DNA of 64,000 nt from Bacillus sp. REN16 (GCF_020731355.1 NZ_JAJFZK010000008.1:163844-227843); one strand, 5' to 3'; numbered from the stretch's first letter, positions 42,461-52,807 are shown. Translations and numbers: made by a program. Notes: a model not told the origin generated them from the sequence alone.

Positions 42461-45436
42461 ATGATTAGCAAAATAACAAAAGATGAAATTGTAAAAAAAT
42501 TTTCAAATACAGTATATCGCCGTGGGCTTAGTTACTTTCGTGAGGGACGTGTCCGAAATTTGGCGCATGATCCCGTAAGAAACATGTGGATTGCAAGTGT
42601 GCGCGGCTCCAAATCCTATAAAGTCACAATTGAGGAAGATAAGTTTGGAATATCTTCAGAATGTAACTGTCCAGCGTATGAAACATACTGGGCGCCTTGT
42701 AAACACATTGCTGCGGTTATGTTAAAAATCTATTACAGTAATCAAGAAAGTACTGTTACTTCCGGTGCACATTCCATTCCCGATCAGATACAAAATGTTA
42801 ATATTCAAAAACAATTGGACAATATTCAAATGCTTCAACAGGAATTGAAAAGGGATAGGGAAAAAAGGCAAGGCATCCATGTAAAGTATCTTACGAATCA
42901 ATTTATTCAAACAATCTCGGGTTTATCGATTGATAGAAATGAACATAGAGCTGCGAATTCACAATCACCCTTAATGGTTGACTGGATTCTAAGAATTTAT
43001 AAACCATACTACACATCAAAACCATTTCTGTCATTGGAAATAAAGGTTGGTCAAAAGCGAACTTATGTGGTTAAGAAAATAAAAGAATTTCTTAAAGCTA
43101 TTAAAGTTCAAGCGCAATATCCATTTACAAAAAGCTTTACCTATGATCCGACAGAAATGGTGTTTACACCGGAGGATCAAGAGATTATTAATCTTTTACA
43201 TGACGCAATCAAATATGAGGAAGTCTATCAGGAATACAACAATCCTTATCAAGTGACACGGTCTTCTGATGAGCGCATGCTTACCATCCCGCCAATGATT
43301 GCAGATGAACTTCTTACAAAGTTTGATCAAAAGCTAATTCGCTTTGAAATGGAGGGGGAAGTATTTAATCACATTGAAATTCAAGATACCGAGCTTCCAT
43401 TTTCCGTTAAATTAGATACAGGGAGAGCAGACGAATTCCAGTTGGATTTAACCGCTTTCCAATCCTTTAGATATATTGATTTATACGGTTACCTGATCTT
43501 AGATAATCATTTTTATAAAATATCGGAAGAGCAGCAACTCCTCATTAAGGAACTAAAGAAGTTAATTGATCAGTCGAGAAACCCTATCTTACCAATTGCT
43601 AATGACCAAATCGAGCCCTTTGTTTCCCAGGTGGTTCCGAGAATCGGGAAGGTTAGTAAATTGGTGATAAGTGATAAAGTTTCAGAAAAAATTAGTAAAT
43701 TTCCATTGAAGACTAAGCTGATTGTCGACCGTCGTGGCGAGTTACTCACTGTTTCTTTGGAATTTTGGTATGGTGAGGATAAAATAAATCCGTTTGAACA
43801 ATCAAGACCTGATAAAGTTGGGCGCATACTAATGCGGGATTCAGAGAAGGAACAGGAGATAATGAACGTGATTGAGTCAACATCTCTAAGGCTCAATGAA
43901 AAGATGCTATATGTTGAAGGCGAGGAAGAAATTTTTGAGTTTTTATATGGTATTCTTCCAAAGCTTGAGGATAAGGCTGAAATTTACCTTACAAGCAGTG
44001 TTAAGTCATTACTCTTACCGAATAGCCATAACCCAGTAACAAATATCGATGTTGATTCATCAGGGAATTGGCTTGAGGTGCGTTTTGATATGGATGGTAT
44101 TGAACAGGACGAAGTTAAAAATATATTACAATCAGTCGTTGAAAAGAAAAGATATTACCGACTCCCTAATGGTGCATTCGTTTCCCTGGAATCTGAGGAA
44201 TTTCATTCTATTCAAAACATGATTCAAGAGTTAAGGATTGACCCATTGCAATTACAAACGGACAAAGTCCAGCTCCCTATATACAGAGGCTTACAGCTTG
44301 ATGAAATGATTGACAAGAAAGCGGGAAACAAAGCAAAATACGGAAAACAGTTTCGGCGCTTCTTAAATCGTTTGAAAAATCCAGAGGAGCTCGAAGTTGA
44401 GGTTCCTGAATCGTTACAAGCTACTTTAAGGGACTATCAACACTATGGATATCAATGGCTTAAAACCCTAAAAAGTTATGGGCTCGGTGGAATCCTTTCT
44501 GATGATATGGGGTTAGGGAAGACGTTGCAAAGCATTTCTTATATTTTATCTGAGAAAGAAAGCAACAAGGATAGCGGGCCTGCATTGATTGTGGCACCTG
44601 CATCACTTGTCTATAATTGGAAAAATGAATTTCAAAAGTTCTCCCCCACTTTAACGGTTGAAGTGATGATTGGAGACCCCGGGGAGAGAACAGAAAGGCT
44701 ACAAAATAGTACGTTACCCGATGTTTGGATTACGTCCTACCATACATTAAGACAGGATATCGATTCTTATAGACAACATAAGTTCAGTACACTTATTTTA
44801 GACGAGGCCCAGGTGGTTAAAAATTATACAACCAAAATATCGAAAGCGGTCAGGGGTATTCAGGCTGATACACGTTTTGCGCTAAGCGGGACACCGGTTG
44901 AAAACTCAATTGATGAGCTTTGGTCCATTTTTCAAACGATCATGCCCAACTTTTTCCCTAATCAAAGGACATTTCGTCAATTAGAGCCAGAAAAGGTTGC
45001 AAAAATGATTCGGCCGTTTTTATTACGAAGGGTAAAGAAAGATGTATTAAAGGAATTGCCCGATAAAATCGAAACGGTTAACTATTCTGAGCTAACGAAC
45101 CAACAAAAAAAGTTATATCTAGCATACTTGGAAAAAATCCAAAAGGAATCAAAGGAATCACTCGAAGGAGAAGGTTTTCAAAAAAGCCGGATAAAAATCC
45201 TAGCTGGTTTGACGAGACTTCGTCAACTATGCTGTCATCCATCGTTATTTTTGGACAACTACAATGGGGATTCAGGCAAGCTACAGCAGTTAATGGAAAT
45301 TGTTAACAATGCTGTTGAGAACGGAAGACGGATCTTGATTTTTTCTCAGTTCACAAGCATGCTTTCAATAATTCGTGAGCATTTAAATAAAGCGGGATTG
45401 AATTACTTTTATCTAGATGGGCAAACAGCACCTTAG
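42461..45436 (+). pseudogene. SWIM/SNF2 helicase, main part, cut by an in-frame TAG
   Basis: 991 codons of a YwqA-type SNF2 helicase of about 1,110 residues. SWIM zinc finger CNCPAYETYW...CKH (about 68-84), an N-terminal DUF-like region, then the ATPase: Walker A DDMGLGKT (about 678-687), DEAQ box (about 779), SGTPVENS, and the start of helicase domain 2 (RILIFSQFTSML, FYLDGQTAP). The TAG at 45434-45436 replaces what is normally a Glu codon; the same frame continues directly with the remaining motifs. Whether this is a true mutation or a sequencing error cannot be told from one sequence. Start ATG 42461 after AAAGGTG; an upstream GTG is possible. Confidence 0.85.
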
Positions 45437-45448
45437 GAAAGGGTTAAG

Positions 45449-45784
45449 ATGGTGGATCAATTTAATCAAGGTGAAGGAGATGTATTTTTACTTTCATTAA
45501 AAGCCGGAAATACTGGACTCAATTTAACAGGTGCGGACACGGTTATCCTATATGATCTTTGGTGGAATCCAGCTGTTGAAGAGCAAGCTGCGGGAAGGGC
45601 ACATCGTATGGGTCAAAAAAATGTCGTTCAAGTGATCAGACTCATCACCCAAGGGACTATAGAAGAAAAAATATATGAACTTCAACAAAACAAAAAGGAG
45701 CTCATTGAAACGGTCATTCAACCAGGTGACCAAGCAATCTCGACCATTACTGAACAAGAAATTAGGGCAATATTGAATATATGA
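45449..45784 (+). pseudogene. C-terminal part of the SNF2 helicase
   Basis: 111 codons in the same frame as the main part, carrying helicase motifs V and VI: LSLKAGNTGLNLTGADTVI, WWNPAVEEQAAGRAHRMGQ, ending with the usual TIEEKIYELQQNKKELI. AGGAAAGGG, which overlaps the TAG, lies five bases before ATG 45449, so ribosomes could reinitiate and make this piece as a separate chain. Without it, the upstream part cannot complete its ATPase site. Confidence 0.8.
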
Positions 45785-45789
45785 TTTTT

Positions 45790-45821
45790 GGTGCCTATCC
45801 TGGTGGTTGGGCACCTTTTTT
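45790..45821 (+). terminator. Terminator of the helicase gene
   Basis: GGTGCC and GGCACC enclose 14 bases and are followed by six T residues. Confidence 0.75.
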
Positions 45822-45896
45822 ACTGTTATCCTGATAATATTTTCAAAAGTAATAAATACTACAATTATTACCATGATTCATCCATTGGAGGTTACT

Positions 45897-46850
45897 ATGG
45901 CAAAAAAACAGGGGTTATTAAAGAATGGAAACAAGTCCTCTTTAATTGCGGCAATTGTAAATACGATTATTGCGATTATTAAAGGAGTTGCGTACTTCTT
46001 TACAGGAAATGTCGCAATGTTTGCGGAAACGATGCATTCTTTAGGGGATGCAGCCAATCAATTTTTCGTGTTTATCGGGAGTGCATTAAGTAAAAAAATG
46101 CCGTCTGAAAAATATCCGAATGGTTTTGGCCGTCTGGTAAATCTGGTTTTACTCGGTGCTGTTCTCATCGTTGGAATAATGAGCTATGAAACAATAAAAG
46201 AAGGGTATCACCATATTAAACACCCAACTGAATCTACTGGTATCGCCATTAACCTGTCCGTTTTAGGGTTGGCAGCCCTCTTGGAGTCATACGTTCTTTT
46301 TAAGGCAATGAAGGAGGTTCTGCACGAAGCACATGTGGAAGCAACTGGATTTGCCGTTGTAGGTAAAAGCTTTGGTCATTTAGGAAGGGCAACACCTGCA
46401 ACAAAGCTTGTATTTATGGAGGATTTAGTCGCAACTCTGGGTGGACTTATTGCTATTATTGGGATATTACTCTCTTATTATGGAGGTTGGCATGCTGCCG
46501 AAGGAATTGCCTCGATTATCATTGGTCTCATGATGTTTTATGTTGTAGGTAAAGTATTCTTGGACAATGCCAAAGGGGTGCTTGGGGAAGCAGACGAAGA
46601 ACTAGAAAACAAAATTGCGGAATGTATTTTTAAGAACCCAGAAATCAAAGATATAAACACATTGTTTGCCATGAAGGAAGGGGAGGATTTCCATATCGAA
46701 ATGAAGCTGGAAATTGACCCGAATATAACAGTTAAAGAAGCTATTCAAATAAAAAACAAAATTGAAGAAAAAATTCAAGGATTGAAAGGAGTGACTGATG
46801 TCATCATTGAGTTCGTAGAGGACGATGGTGTGAAGTCATGGACACAATGA
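45897..46850 (+). CDS. Cation diffusion facilitator family transporter
   Basis: 317 residues from ATG 45897 (TTGGAGG six bases before). Six helices with the CDF pattern: NTIIAIIKGVAYFFTGNVAMFAETMHSLGDAANQ holds His and two Asp of the metal site in part (about 22-50), and a second HVEATG...FMEDLVATLGG site. C-terminal cytosolic domain (about 220-310) has the ferredoxin-like CDF fold. Exports divalent metals such as zinc or manganese in exchange for protons; metal not assigned. Confidence 0.88.
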   Translation: MAKKQGLLKNGNKSSLIAAIVNTIIAIIKGVAYFFTGNVAMFAETMHSLGDAANQFFVFIGSALSKKMPSEKYPNGFGRLVNLVLLGAVLIVGIMSYETIKEGYHHIKHPTESTGIAINLSVLGLAALLESYVLFKAMKEVLHEAHVEATGFAVVGKSFGHLGRATPATKLVFMEDLVATLGGLIAIIGILLSYYGGWHAAEGIASIIIGLMMFYVVGKVFLDNAKGVLGEADEELENKIAECIFKNPEIKDINTLFAMKEGEDFHIEMKLEIDPNITVKEAIQIKNKIEEKIQGLKGVTDVIIEFVEDDGVKSWTQ

Positions 46851-46879
46851 ATTGTTCCTAACTAAGTTCACATGAAAAA

Positions 46880-46918
46880 AACAAAAAACCGGGATATTCA
46901 TCCTGGTTTTTTGTTGTT
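46880..46918. terminator. Bidirectional terminator
   Basis: AACAAAAAACC and GGTTTTTTGTT pair around a GGGATATTCATCCT loop between the convergent CDF and BCCT genes, with T runs on both strands. Confidence 0.85.
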
Positions 46919-46920
46919 AT

Positions 46921-48453
46921 TTAATGTTGCTGTGGTGAAGTCGTTTTCTTTGGTTTAGGCTTTAAATATAAGCCAAGTTCTTTTTTCTCTTTTGTTAATG
47001 AGCGGTACAGGGAAATCATCATCAGCACCATAATAATGGAGAATGGGAAAGCTGCTGCAATGAGTGCATTTTGTAATGCTTGTAACCCTCCACTGTATAA
47101 TAAAATTAAGGCAACGGTTGATTGTAGGATTCCCCAAGTTAGTTTTACATTGTTAGGGGGTGTGAGTGACCCGTATGTTGTTTGCATCCCTAGTACAAAT
47201 GTTGCAGAGTCAGCAGACGTAATAAAGAATGTTCCAACAAGTACAATAGCTACTACCGATAAAATAACGGACAGGGAAGATTGATTGAAAATAGCGAAAA
47301 GAACCTCTTCAGTAGCAAATTGCGATAGATCAACAATGCTTTCCTTTTGAACCTCTACTGCGGAAGTTCCGAATACGGCAAACCATAAAAAGCTTACCAG
47401 AGCAGGAAGTAATAAAACACCTATAATAAATTGACGAATCGTTCTTCCTCTAGAGACACGTGCAATAAAAATACCTACAAATGGCGACCATGAAATCCAC
47501 CAAGCCCAGTAGAAAATAGTCCAACCATTAATCCAAGAGCGATGTTCCTCATTAAGTGGGGCAATCCGAAAACTCATTTGTACAATATTTTGTATATATC
47601 CACCTATTGTATCTGTAAACATGTCAAGAATTAGAACAGTAGGGCCAGAAACAAACATTAAAATGAGTAAAGCAAGTGCTAAAATCATGTTTGCATTACT
47701 TAAATATTTAATACCTTTACTTAATCCCGACCATGCCGAAATCATAAATAAGACGGTAACAATAGCAATAATGATGAATTGGACGAAAAAATTATTAGGT
47801 ATTCCAAGTAGAAACGAAAGCCCACCATTAATTTGTGCGGCTCCAAAACCTAATGTTGTTGCGACACCAACAACGGTTGCTACCACGGCTAACACATCGA
47901 CAAGTGTACCTAGTCTCCCTTCCATTGCTTTTTTTCCTAAAACAGGCTTTAAGGTTGCTGATATGAGACCAGGTTCGCCTTTCCGAAAATTAAAATAGGC
48001 TAAGGAAAGAGCAACAAGCGCATATATTCCCCAGGCATGAATCCCCCAATGGAAAAAGGTATAGCGCATTGCTTCTTTTTGGGCAGCATTTGTAGCGCCT
48101 TCTGCAAGTGGTGGAGTAAGATAATGGGAAAGCGGTTCTGCTGCGCCCCAAAACACAAGTCCAATCCCCATCCCTGCACTAAACAACATGGCAAACCAAG
48201 ATGTGTTTGAATACTCGGGTTTTTCATCAGGCTTTCCAAGACGGATCGTGCCGACAGGGCTAAAAATAAGAAAAACACAGAAAATCACAATGATTGTAAC
48301 TAAAATTAAGTAGTACCATCCAAAGGCTGAAGTGATAAATGCTTGAAAATTATTCGTTACTTCCTCAAAACTATTTGGTGCAGCAACACCAAATATGACA
48401 GCTGCAAGAACGATTGCAGTAGAGATCCAAAAAACATTCGATACTTTTTTCAT
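46921..48453 (-). CDS. BCCT-family transporter, glycine betaine/choline type
   Basis: 510 residues, twelve helices. BCCT hallmarks: [18 protein letters not shown] (about 94-111), [22 protein letters not shown], and the aromatic box [27 protein letters not shown] in segments at about 304-330. Sodium-coupled uptake of glycine betaine or related osmolytes, as in OpuD; substrate not proven. Single gene. Confidence 0.9.
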   Translation of the reverse strand: MKKVSNVFWISTAIVLAAVIFGVAAPNSFEEVTNNFQAFITSAFGWYYLILVTIIVIFCVFLIFSPVGTIRLGKPDEKPEYSNTSWFAMLFSAGMGIGLVFWGAAEPLSHYLTPPLAEGATNAAQKEAMRYTFFHWGIHAWGIYALVALSLAYFNFRKGEPGLISATLKPVLGKKAMEGRLGTLVDVLAVVATVVGVATTLGFGAAQINGGLSFLLGIPNNFFVQFIIIAIVTVLFMISAWSGLSKGIKYLSNANMILALALLILMFVSGPTVLILDMFTDTIGGYIQNIVQMSFRIAPLNEEHRSWINGWTIFYWAWWISWSPFVGIFIARVSRGRTIRQFIIGVLLLPALVSFLWFAVFGTSAVEVQKESIVDLSQFATEEVLFAIFNQSSLSVILSVVAIVLVGTFFITSADSATFVLGMQTTYGSLTPPNNVKLTWGILQSTVALILLYSGGLQALQNALIAAAFPFSIIMVLMMISLYRSLTKEKKELGLYLKPKPKKTTSPQQH

Positions 48454-48721
48454 TATAAAATCCTTTCTATATTAAAAACTTATATGTATTTCATAGCTTT
48501 CCCACACTCCAAAATAATTAGCTCATTTTAGGTTAACAGAGTTTATTGTTTTTTTCCAACAAAACTAAAGTGTTGTCAGTCGTGGGTTATAAAGGAAAGT
48601 AGTAATAATAGGCATCATTTAAAGAGAAAATATCGGAATAATTTGTAGAACTTATGATATTATCATAATCATAATGAAAAATCGTTTTACATAGATCGTA
48701 TGAAAAATTAGAGGAGACTTT

Positions 48722-51349
48722 ATGATAGGATTGACACAAATAAAAGGCAAACTGAATAGCGACATAATCCTATTAGTAGCCCTAATGGGACTGGTACTGC
48801 TCGCCTCTCACTTTAAATTGTCACTTTTGTATGGAATAACATTCACTTTTGCGAGTATCTTTCTATTTTTAATACTTCGCATATTTGGCTATACCGCTGC
48901 GATTGTAACCGGGCTTATCACAATCTTCTTTGCTCTCATTTTTTCAAATAGTCCATTTTATTCAATCATAGGCTTGGTGGAAATCATTTTTGTTGGTGCG
49001 TTTTTCCTGCGTGGCAGAAAAGCAAAAATGTTCTTTGTTGATGTGTTTTTTTGGTTCTCGATTGGAATAGGGCTATTATTTTTTGCAGGTCGAGAATCTT
49101 TATCAGGGACTACACTTTATTTTTTAATCAGTAAAGATATTACGAATGGGCTTTTCAATGTTTTAGTAGCAGACGTGCTCCTGGCCTATTTTCCATTTTA
49201 TAAATTGGTTAAGAATAACCGGCTAAATAAAAATAATGTGTCGATTCATCAGTTTTTATCCCAGATCACCATTTTCACCATACTTGTTCCGTTTTTTATA
49301 AGTGTGATGATAAATGCAGTGAATACGTTTGAACTCATAAAAAAGGATTTGGGTTCTGTTGGGGAAACGAGGGTAAATCGAATAGAGAATGAGTTTCTTC
49401 AATTGGAAAAAGACAATGGCACAATCGATGTAAAGCAAATTGAGGACATCATTTGGCGCAATAAGACTAAAGAAAGCGAAATTATTATCTTTGATAATAA
49501 GAATAATGTCATAGCATCTACAGCCTTGGTCGATTTTGATCCTAATAGGTTTGAGATTCGTGAGATTTCACCAAGATTATTTGAAGCGTTGCCAGTTACT
49601 GAGGATGATGTTCAGCCAATTACAAGATGGATGGATGCGTTTTATTTTTATACAAGGGATACAGATTCATTTCGAATCATGCTCCAATTCCCTATTGCCG
49701 GGGATCAACAACAGCTCTTTAATACTTCACTTGATCAGCTAAAATTCTTACTCATTCTTGCAATATCAGCTATTTCTTTTGTGGTGGTCATTAGTCGGCT
49801 TCTTACGAATAACTTAAAGCAGCTGACAACAATAACGACTGGTTTACCAAATAAGCTGCGAAGAATGGAGAATATTGAGTGGCCTCAAAGTACAATTTCA
49901 GAGCTGCGAGTGTTAGGTAAAAATCTTAAAAAGATGGCAGATAAGTTGAAGGAGCTTTTTCAAGAAAGTATCGAAATGAACCATATTTTAAAAGAACAAA
50001 CTGTGAAACTGAAGGAATCCGAGGACAAGCTCCATAAGCTAGCTTTTTATGACAGCTTGACTTATCTACCTAATCGTTATTTTTTTCAAAAATACGTTCG
50101 AGATTTAATTAGAAATTGCCTTAAAAAGGAAATTGCGATTATCTTTATTGACCTAAATCAATTCAAGCAAATAAATGATACTTTGGGCCATGAGGCCGGA
50201 GATATGCTTCTTAAAGCAACTGGGAATAAGCTGAAGACATTGCAAGCAGATAATCGGCAGGTATTCCGACTTGGCGGGGATGAGTTTGTTGTCGTTCATT
50301 CGGTGGAAAATAGAGAGGAAGTCCATCAAACCTTAGATATGATTGTTAAGGAATTTTCATCCTATTTCACCATCTCAGGTCAAGACCACTACATTACCGC
50401 TAGCATTGGAGTAAGTATGTACCCTGAGAATGGGGAAGACTTAGATGAATTAGTAAAATATGCAGATATTGCCATGTATATATCAAAGGAGATGGGCGGC
50501 AACACGGTTCAGTTTTTTGATGAATCGATGAAAAATAAATTCCAGCAGCGTCTAACTATTGAAAACTCCTTGCGCATTGCAGTTGATAAAGAAGGGTTTG
50601 AACAGTTTTATCAGCCCAAAATATTTGCAGGCAAAATAACAGGTATCGAAGCCCTGCTTCGCTGGAATGATCCTGTTTTAGGTACAGTTTCTCCAGGGGT
50701 GTTTATTGAAGTGGCTGAGGAAATCGGCTTAATTTCTCAAATTGACGAATGGTCCCTTGTTCAGGCATGCAGGCAGAATAAACAATGGCAACTTAACAAT
50801 CTATTACACGTTCCGATTTCAGTAAACCTCTCGGCAAAGCATTTTCAACAAGAATTTTTAGTGTCTATGGTAAAGAATGCGTTGGAGAATTCAGGATTAG
50901 AGCCCAAATATTTAAAACTCGAAATTACAGAAAGTGTGTTTATTTCAGACCAACAGCGTGTTGCGGAGAGGATTCAAAAACTAAAAGAGCTTGGAGTGCA
51001 AATCTCCATCGATGATTTTGGTAAAGGATACTCATCCCTGTACCAATTATTAAAGCTTCCAATTGATGAAATTAAAATTGATCGAAAATTTATCCATAAT
51101 ATTGATAAAAATGATAAAAAGGCTTTATTGGTTAAGGCGATTTTTGATATCGCACACGGGCTGCAACTGAATGTAGTCGCTGAGGGTGTAGAAACATGGG
51201 ATGAATGTGGAATGCTTGTGGATATGGGCTGTGATGAAATTCAAGGCTATTTATTCAGTCGACCAATCAGTAAAGAAGACATGGTTGAATTCATTCATCA
51301 TAAAAATTCAAATATGATAGAAGCGGCAGTTGAAGAGGATAGATTATAA
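48722..51349 (+). CDS. Membrane GGDEF-EAL protein (c-di-GMP synthesis/breakdown)
   Basis: 875 residues. Six or so N-terminal helices (about 1-165), a further helix (about 180-203), an extracytoplasmic sensor domain (about 205-333) and another helix (about 335-355) with a HAMP-like and coiled-coil linker. GGDEF domain (about 440-600) has an intact active site RLGGDEF (about 517-523) and no obvious inhibitory-site change. EAL domain (about 615-865) keeps EALLRW (about 646), NLSAKHF, ITES and DDFGKGYSS, so both activities are possible. Single gene with GAGGAG ribosome site and its own terminator. Confidence 0.92.
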   Translation: MIGLTQIKGKLNSDIILLVALMGLVLLASHFKLSLLYGITFTFASIFLFLILRIFGYTAAIVTGLITIFFALIFSNSPFYSIIGLVEIIFVGAFFLRGRKAKMFFVDVFFWFSIGIGLLFFAGRESLSGTTLYFLISKDITNGLFNVLVADVLLAYFPFYKLVKNNRLNKNNVSIHQFLSQITIFTILVPFFISVMINAVNTFELIKKDLGSVGETRVNRIENEFLQLEKDNGTIDVKQIEDIIWRNKTKESEIIIFDNKNNVIASTALVDFDPNRFEIREISPRLFEALPVTEDDVQPITRWMDAFYFYTRDTDSFRIMLQFPIAGDQQQLFNTSLDQLKFLLILAISAISFVVVISRLLTNNLKQLTTITTGLPNKLRRMENIEWPQSTISELRVLGKNLKKMADKLKELFQESIEMNHILKEQTVKLKESEDKLHKLAFYDSLTYLPNRYFFQKYVRDLIRNCLKKEIAIIFIDLNQFKQINDTLGHEAGDMLLKATGNKLKTLQADNRQVFRLGGDEFVVVHSVENREEVHQTLDMIVKEFSSYFTISGQDHYITASIGVSMYPENGEDLDELVKYADIAMYISKEMGGNTVQFFDESMKNKFQQRLTIENSLRIAVDKEGFEQFYQPKIFAGKITGIEALLRWNDPVLGTVSPGVFIEVAEEIGLISQIDEWSLVQACRQNKQWQLNNLLHVPISVNLSAKHFQQEFLVSMVKNALENSGLEPKYLKLEITESVFISDQQRVAERIQKLKELGVQISIDDFGKGYSSLYQLLKLPIDEIKIDRKFIHNIDKNDKKALLVKAIFDIAHGLQLNVVAEGVETWDECGMLVDMGCDEIQGYLFSRPISKEDMVEFIHHKNSNMIEAAVEEDRL

Positions 51350-51416
51350 GGAAAAGGAGGATTCCACGGTGAATAACGGGTTCCGTTAACTATCACAAAC
51401 ATTAAAAATGTAAGTT

Positions 51417-51459
51417 AAAATGAGTGCCAATTTGCATATGAAATTGACGCTCATTTTTT
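51417..51459 (+). terminator. Terminator of the GGDEF-EAL gene
   Basis: AAAATGAGTGCCAATTT pairs with AAATTGACGCTCATTTT (one mismatch) around GCATATG, followed by TTTT. Confidence 0.85.
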
Positions 51460-51518
51460 ATTGGGAGTAAAGCCATTTGTGCTGAAATTATATAAAAAGT
51501 TGTATAGGAAAATGACCC

Positions 51519-51562
51519 CCAAATTGTAGGGGTACAATGGCTGTTGTACCCCTACAATTTGG
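51519..51562. repeat. Perfect 19-bp palindrome
   Basis: Arms of 19 bases (51519-51537 and 51544-51562) are exact reverse complements around a 6-base loop TGGCTG. There is no T run, so it is not a standard terminator. Confidence 0.8.
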
Positions 51563-51640
51563 CATACATTTTATCTTACAAAAGTACTTAGAAACATAGG
51601 AAATCCTATCCTTAATTGAATACCCAGTGATATTTAAAAT

Positions 51641-51822
51641 AAGCGGAGATATTTCCATTAAATGCAGAATAGAGCTCTTTTCGGGGTTGATAGGGGGAAA
51701 TTTTCCGCTTATGCAAAGAAAAATCCCCAATTTTTACGTTACTTGAGTCAATAGGGGAAATTTCTCCTCTTATTTACGCTATTTTTTAGCCTATTTACAA
51801 ATTAAGAGGAATTTCTCCCTCT
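51641..51822. repeat. Loose array of GGGGAAATTT inverted repeats
   Basis: AAGCGGAGATATTTCC (51641) with GGAAATTTTCCGCTT (51696), and AGGGGAAATTTCTCC (51753) with TAAGAGGAATTTCTCCCT (51803), form two degenerate inverted-repeat pairs. It may be a decayed relative of the 52/53-bp hairpin arrays. Confidence 0.5.
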
Positions 51823-51872
51823 ATTTTTTAAAATCCGGTGCGTAAGCTGCCCCCCTAACCTCTTTTCCAATC

Positions 51873-51896
51873 AAAAATGGCTCAGTGAACTGAGCC
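51873..51896 (-). terminator. Terminator-like hairpin on the minus strand
   Basis: GGCTCAG-TTCA-CTGAGCC followed by ATTTTT on the minus strand, inside the bounded segment. Confidence 0.6.
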
Positions 51897-52005
51897 ACCT
51901 TATTTTTAATTGCAAAAACAGATACAAAAAGCAGTACAAAATGGGCTACATTTTCGGGTTTTGCGACAGGAAACGGAACCCGTTCCACGGTGAACCTCCT
52001 TTTTT

Positions 52006-52128
52006 CAATGTCTAGCTCAAGAAGCCATCTCGGCTCTTGGGTCTAGCCAATCGCTTCGGAAGGTAAAATGCACCTTCTGTCAGCGCACGTCTTATGCTTG
52101 TCGCCGATTAGCAGAAGCATTAAGCTTA
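52006..52128 (-). repeat. Dispersed ~123-bp repeat, copy 2
   Basis: Reverse complement of the repeat at 24481-24603. The shared core includes GCCAATCGCTTCGGAAGGTA, CACCTTCTGTCAGCGC and CGTCTTATGC; the ends have diverged. Confidence 0.7.
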
Positions 52129-52133
52129 TCTCC

Positions 52134-52427
52134 TCATATTGTAATATTTACATCTCCGTCTTCACTTATTTTAACGGTTGTATAGCTTTCAAATGTGGAC
52201 ATCTCGGTGATTTCTCGTTTTTCCTCACTCGCAAAACTCTCCATATATCGTTGATACGTTTCGGGATCTTTCACGATGTGATAATAATACGTCATCTTTC
52301 CATCGTTATCACTATGTGTCCGTAGGAAAAATCTGTCTTGAAACTCGTTCTTAAACCATTCTCTCGCTTCCATATGATTCGAAAAATCCGGCATGTTGTC
52401 GTAAATTGATGTTATATCAATATTCAT
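52134..52427 (-). CDS. Small hypothetical protein
   Basis: 97 residues, acidic and soluble, beginning MNIDITSIYDNMPDFSNHMEAREWF in two parts and ending TVKISEDGDVNITI. GAGAGGTGATT precedes the ATG at 52427, a good ribosome site, and the composition is that of a real protein. I do not recognise a domain. It sits alone between a dispersed repeat and a pseudogene. Confidence 0.6.
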   Translation of the reverse strand: MNIDITSIYDNMPDFSNHMEAREWFKNEFQDRFFLRTHSDNDGKMTYYYHIVKDPETYQRYMESFASEEKREITEMSTFESYTTVKISEDGDVNITI

Positions 52428-52456
52428 GTTGAATCACCTCTCTGAGATTTTCGGTT

Positions 52457-52681
52457 GTGATTAGTATGTCCAGCTATTTACATCACATCCATGACGGAAG
52501 GATGTCTAATTTTGGTGCTAAAACCAGAATTGAGCCTAATAGTCTTGTTGCCGGTATACCAGCTAAAGTAATAAAATCGATTTCGCCTGATGAAAGTGAA
52601 AGAATAAGAGAATCAGAAATGGAATATGTCAGGTTAGGCAAGTTATATTCAAATAAGATTCAACCGGTGAAGATTAAATAA
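52457..52681 (+). pseudogene. C-terminal remnant of a gamma-carbonic-anhydrase/PaaY-like hexapeptide protein
   Basis: From about 52505 the frame encodes NFGAKTRIEPNSLVAGIPAKVIK and a helical end EYVRLGKLYSNKI, the last coil and C-terminal helix of a left-handed beta-helix (hexapeptide) protein of the gamma-CA/PaaY group. The metal-binding N-terminal coils are missing and no ribosome site precedes it. Confidence 0.65.
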
Positions 52682-52760
52682 TGGTCATACAGGAAAAATT
52701 GTGGTTTAAATGTAGGAGATTATCAACCTAGACACCGGTTACCCTTTAAAGAACTTTCTA

Positions 52761-52807
52761 ACACTCACAAATGGTATTCCAACAATGTTTGTGGGTGTAT
52801 TTATTTT
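52761..52807 (+). terminator. Terminator after the hexapeptide remnant
   Basis: ACACTCACAAA and TTTGTGGGTGT pair (one G-T) around 17 bases, followed by ATTTATTTT. Probably a relic of the lost gene. Apart from this and the promoter at 52887, nothing is seen between 52682 and 53003. Confidence 0.65.

Larger units (their letters stand above)
51353..52004. repeat. Segment bounded by inverted repeats with a flipped core
   Basis: The left end (51353-51388) reads AAAAGGAGG-A-TTCCACGGTGAA-TA-ACGGGTTCCGTT. The right end (51972-52004), read on the opposite strand, is AAAAGGAGG-TTCACCGTGGAA-CGGGTTCCGTT. Outer and inner parts match as inverted repeats, but the 12-base core is reversed. The right end also gives a minus-strand GTG frame of 55 codons (51821-51988) with a perfect ribosome site, interrupted in function by an internal terminator-like hairpin; I do not call it a gene. 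No transposase is present in the 584 bases between. Confidence 0.55.

Noticed and set aside
51379..51390. Tiny GTG frame with a perfect ribosome site before the repeat segment
   Set aside because: The frame starting at the GTG near 51369 ends after six codons; the ribosome-site-like AGGAGG is part of the inverted flank.
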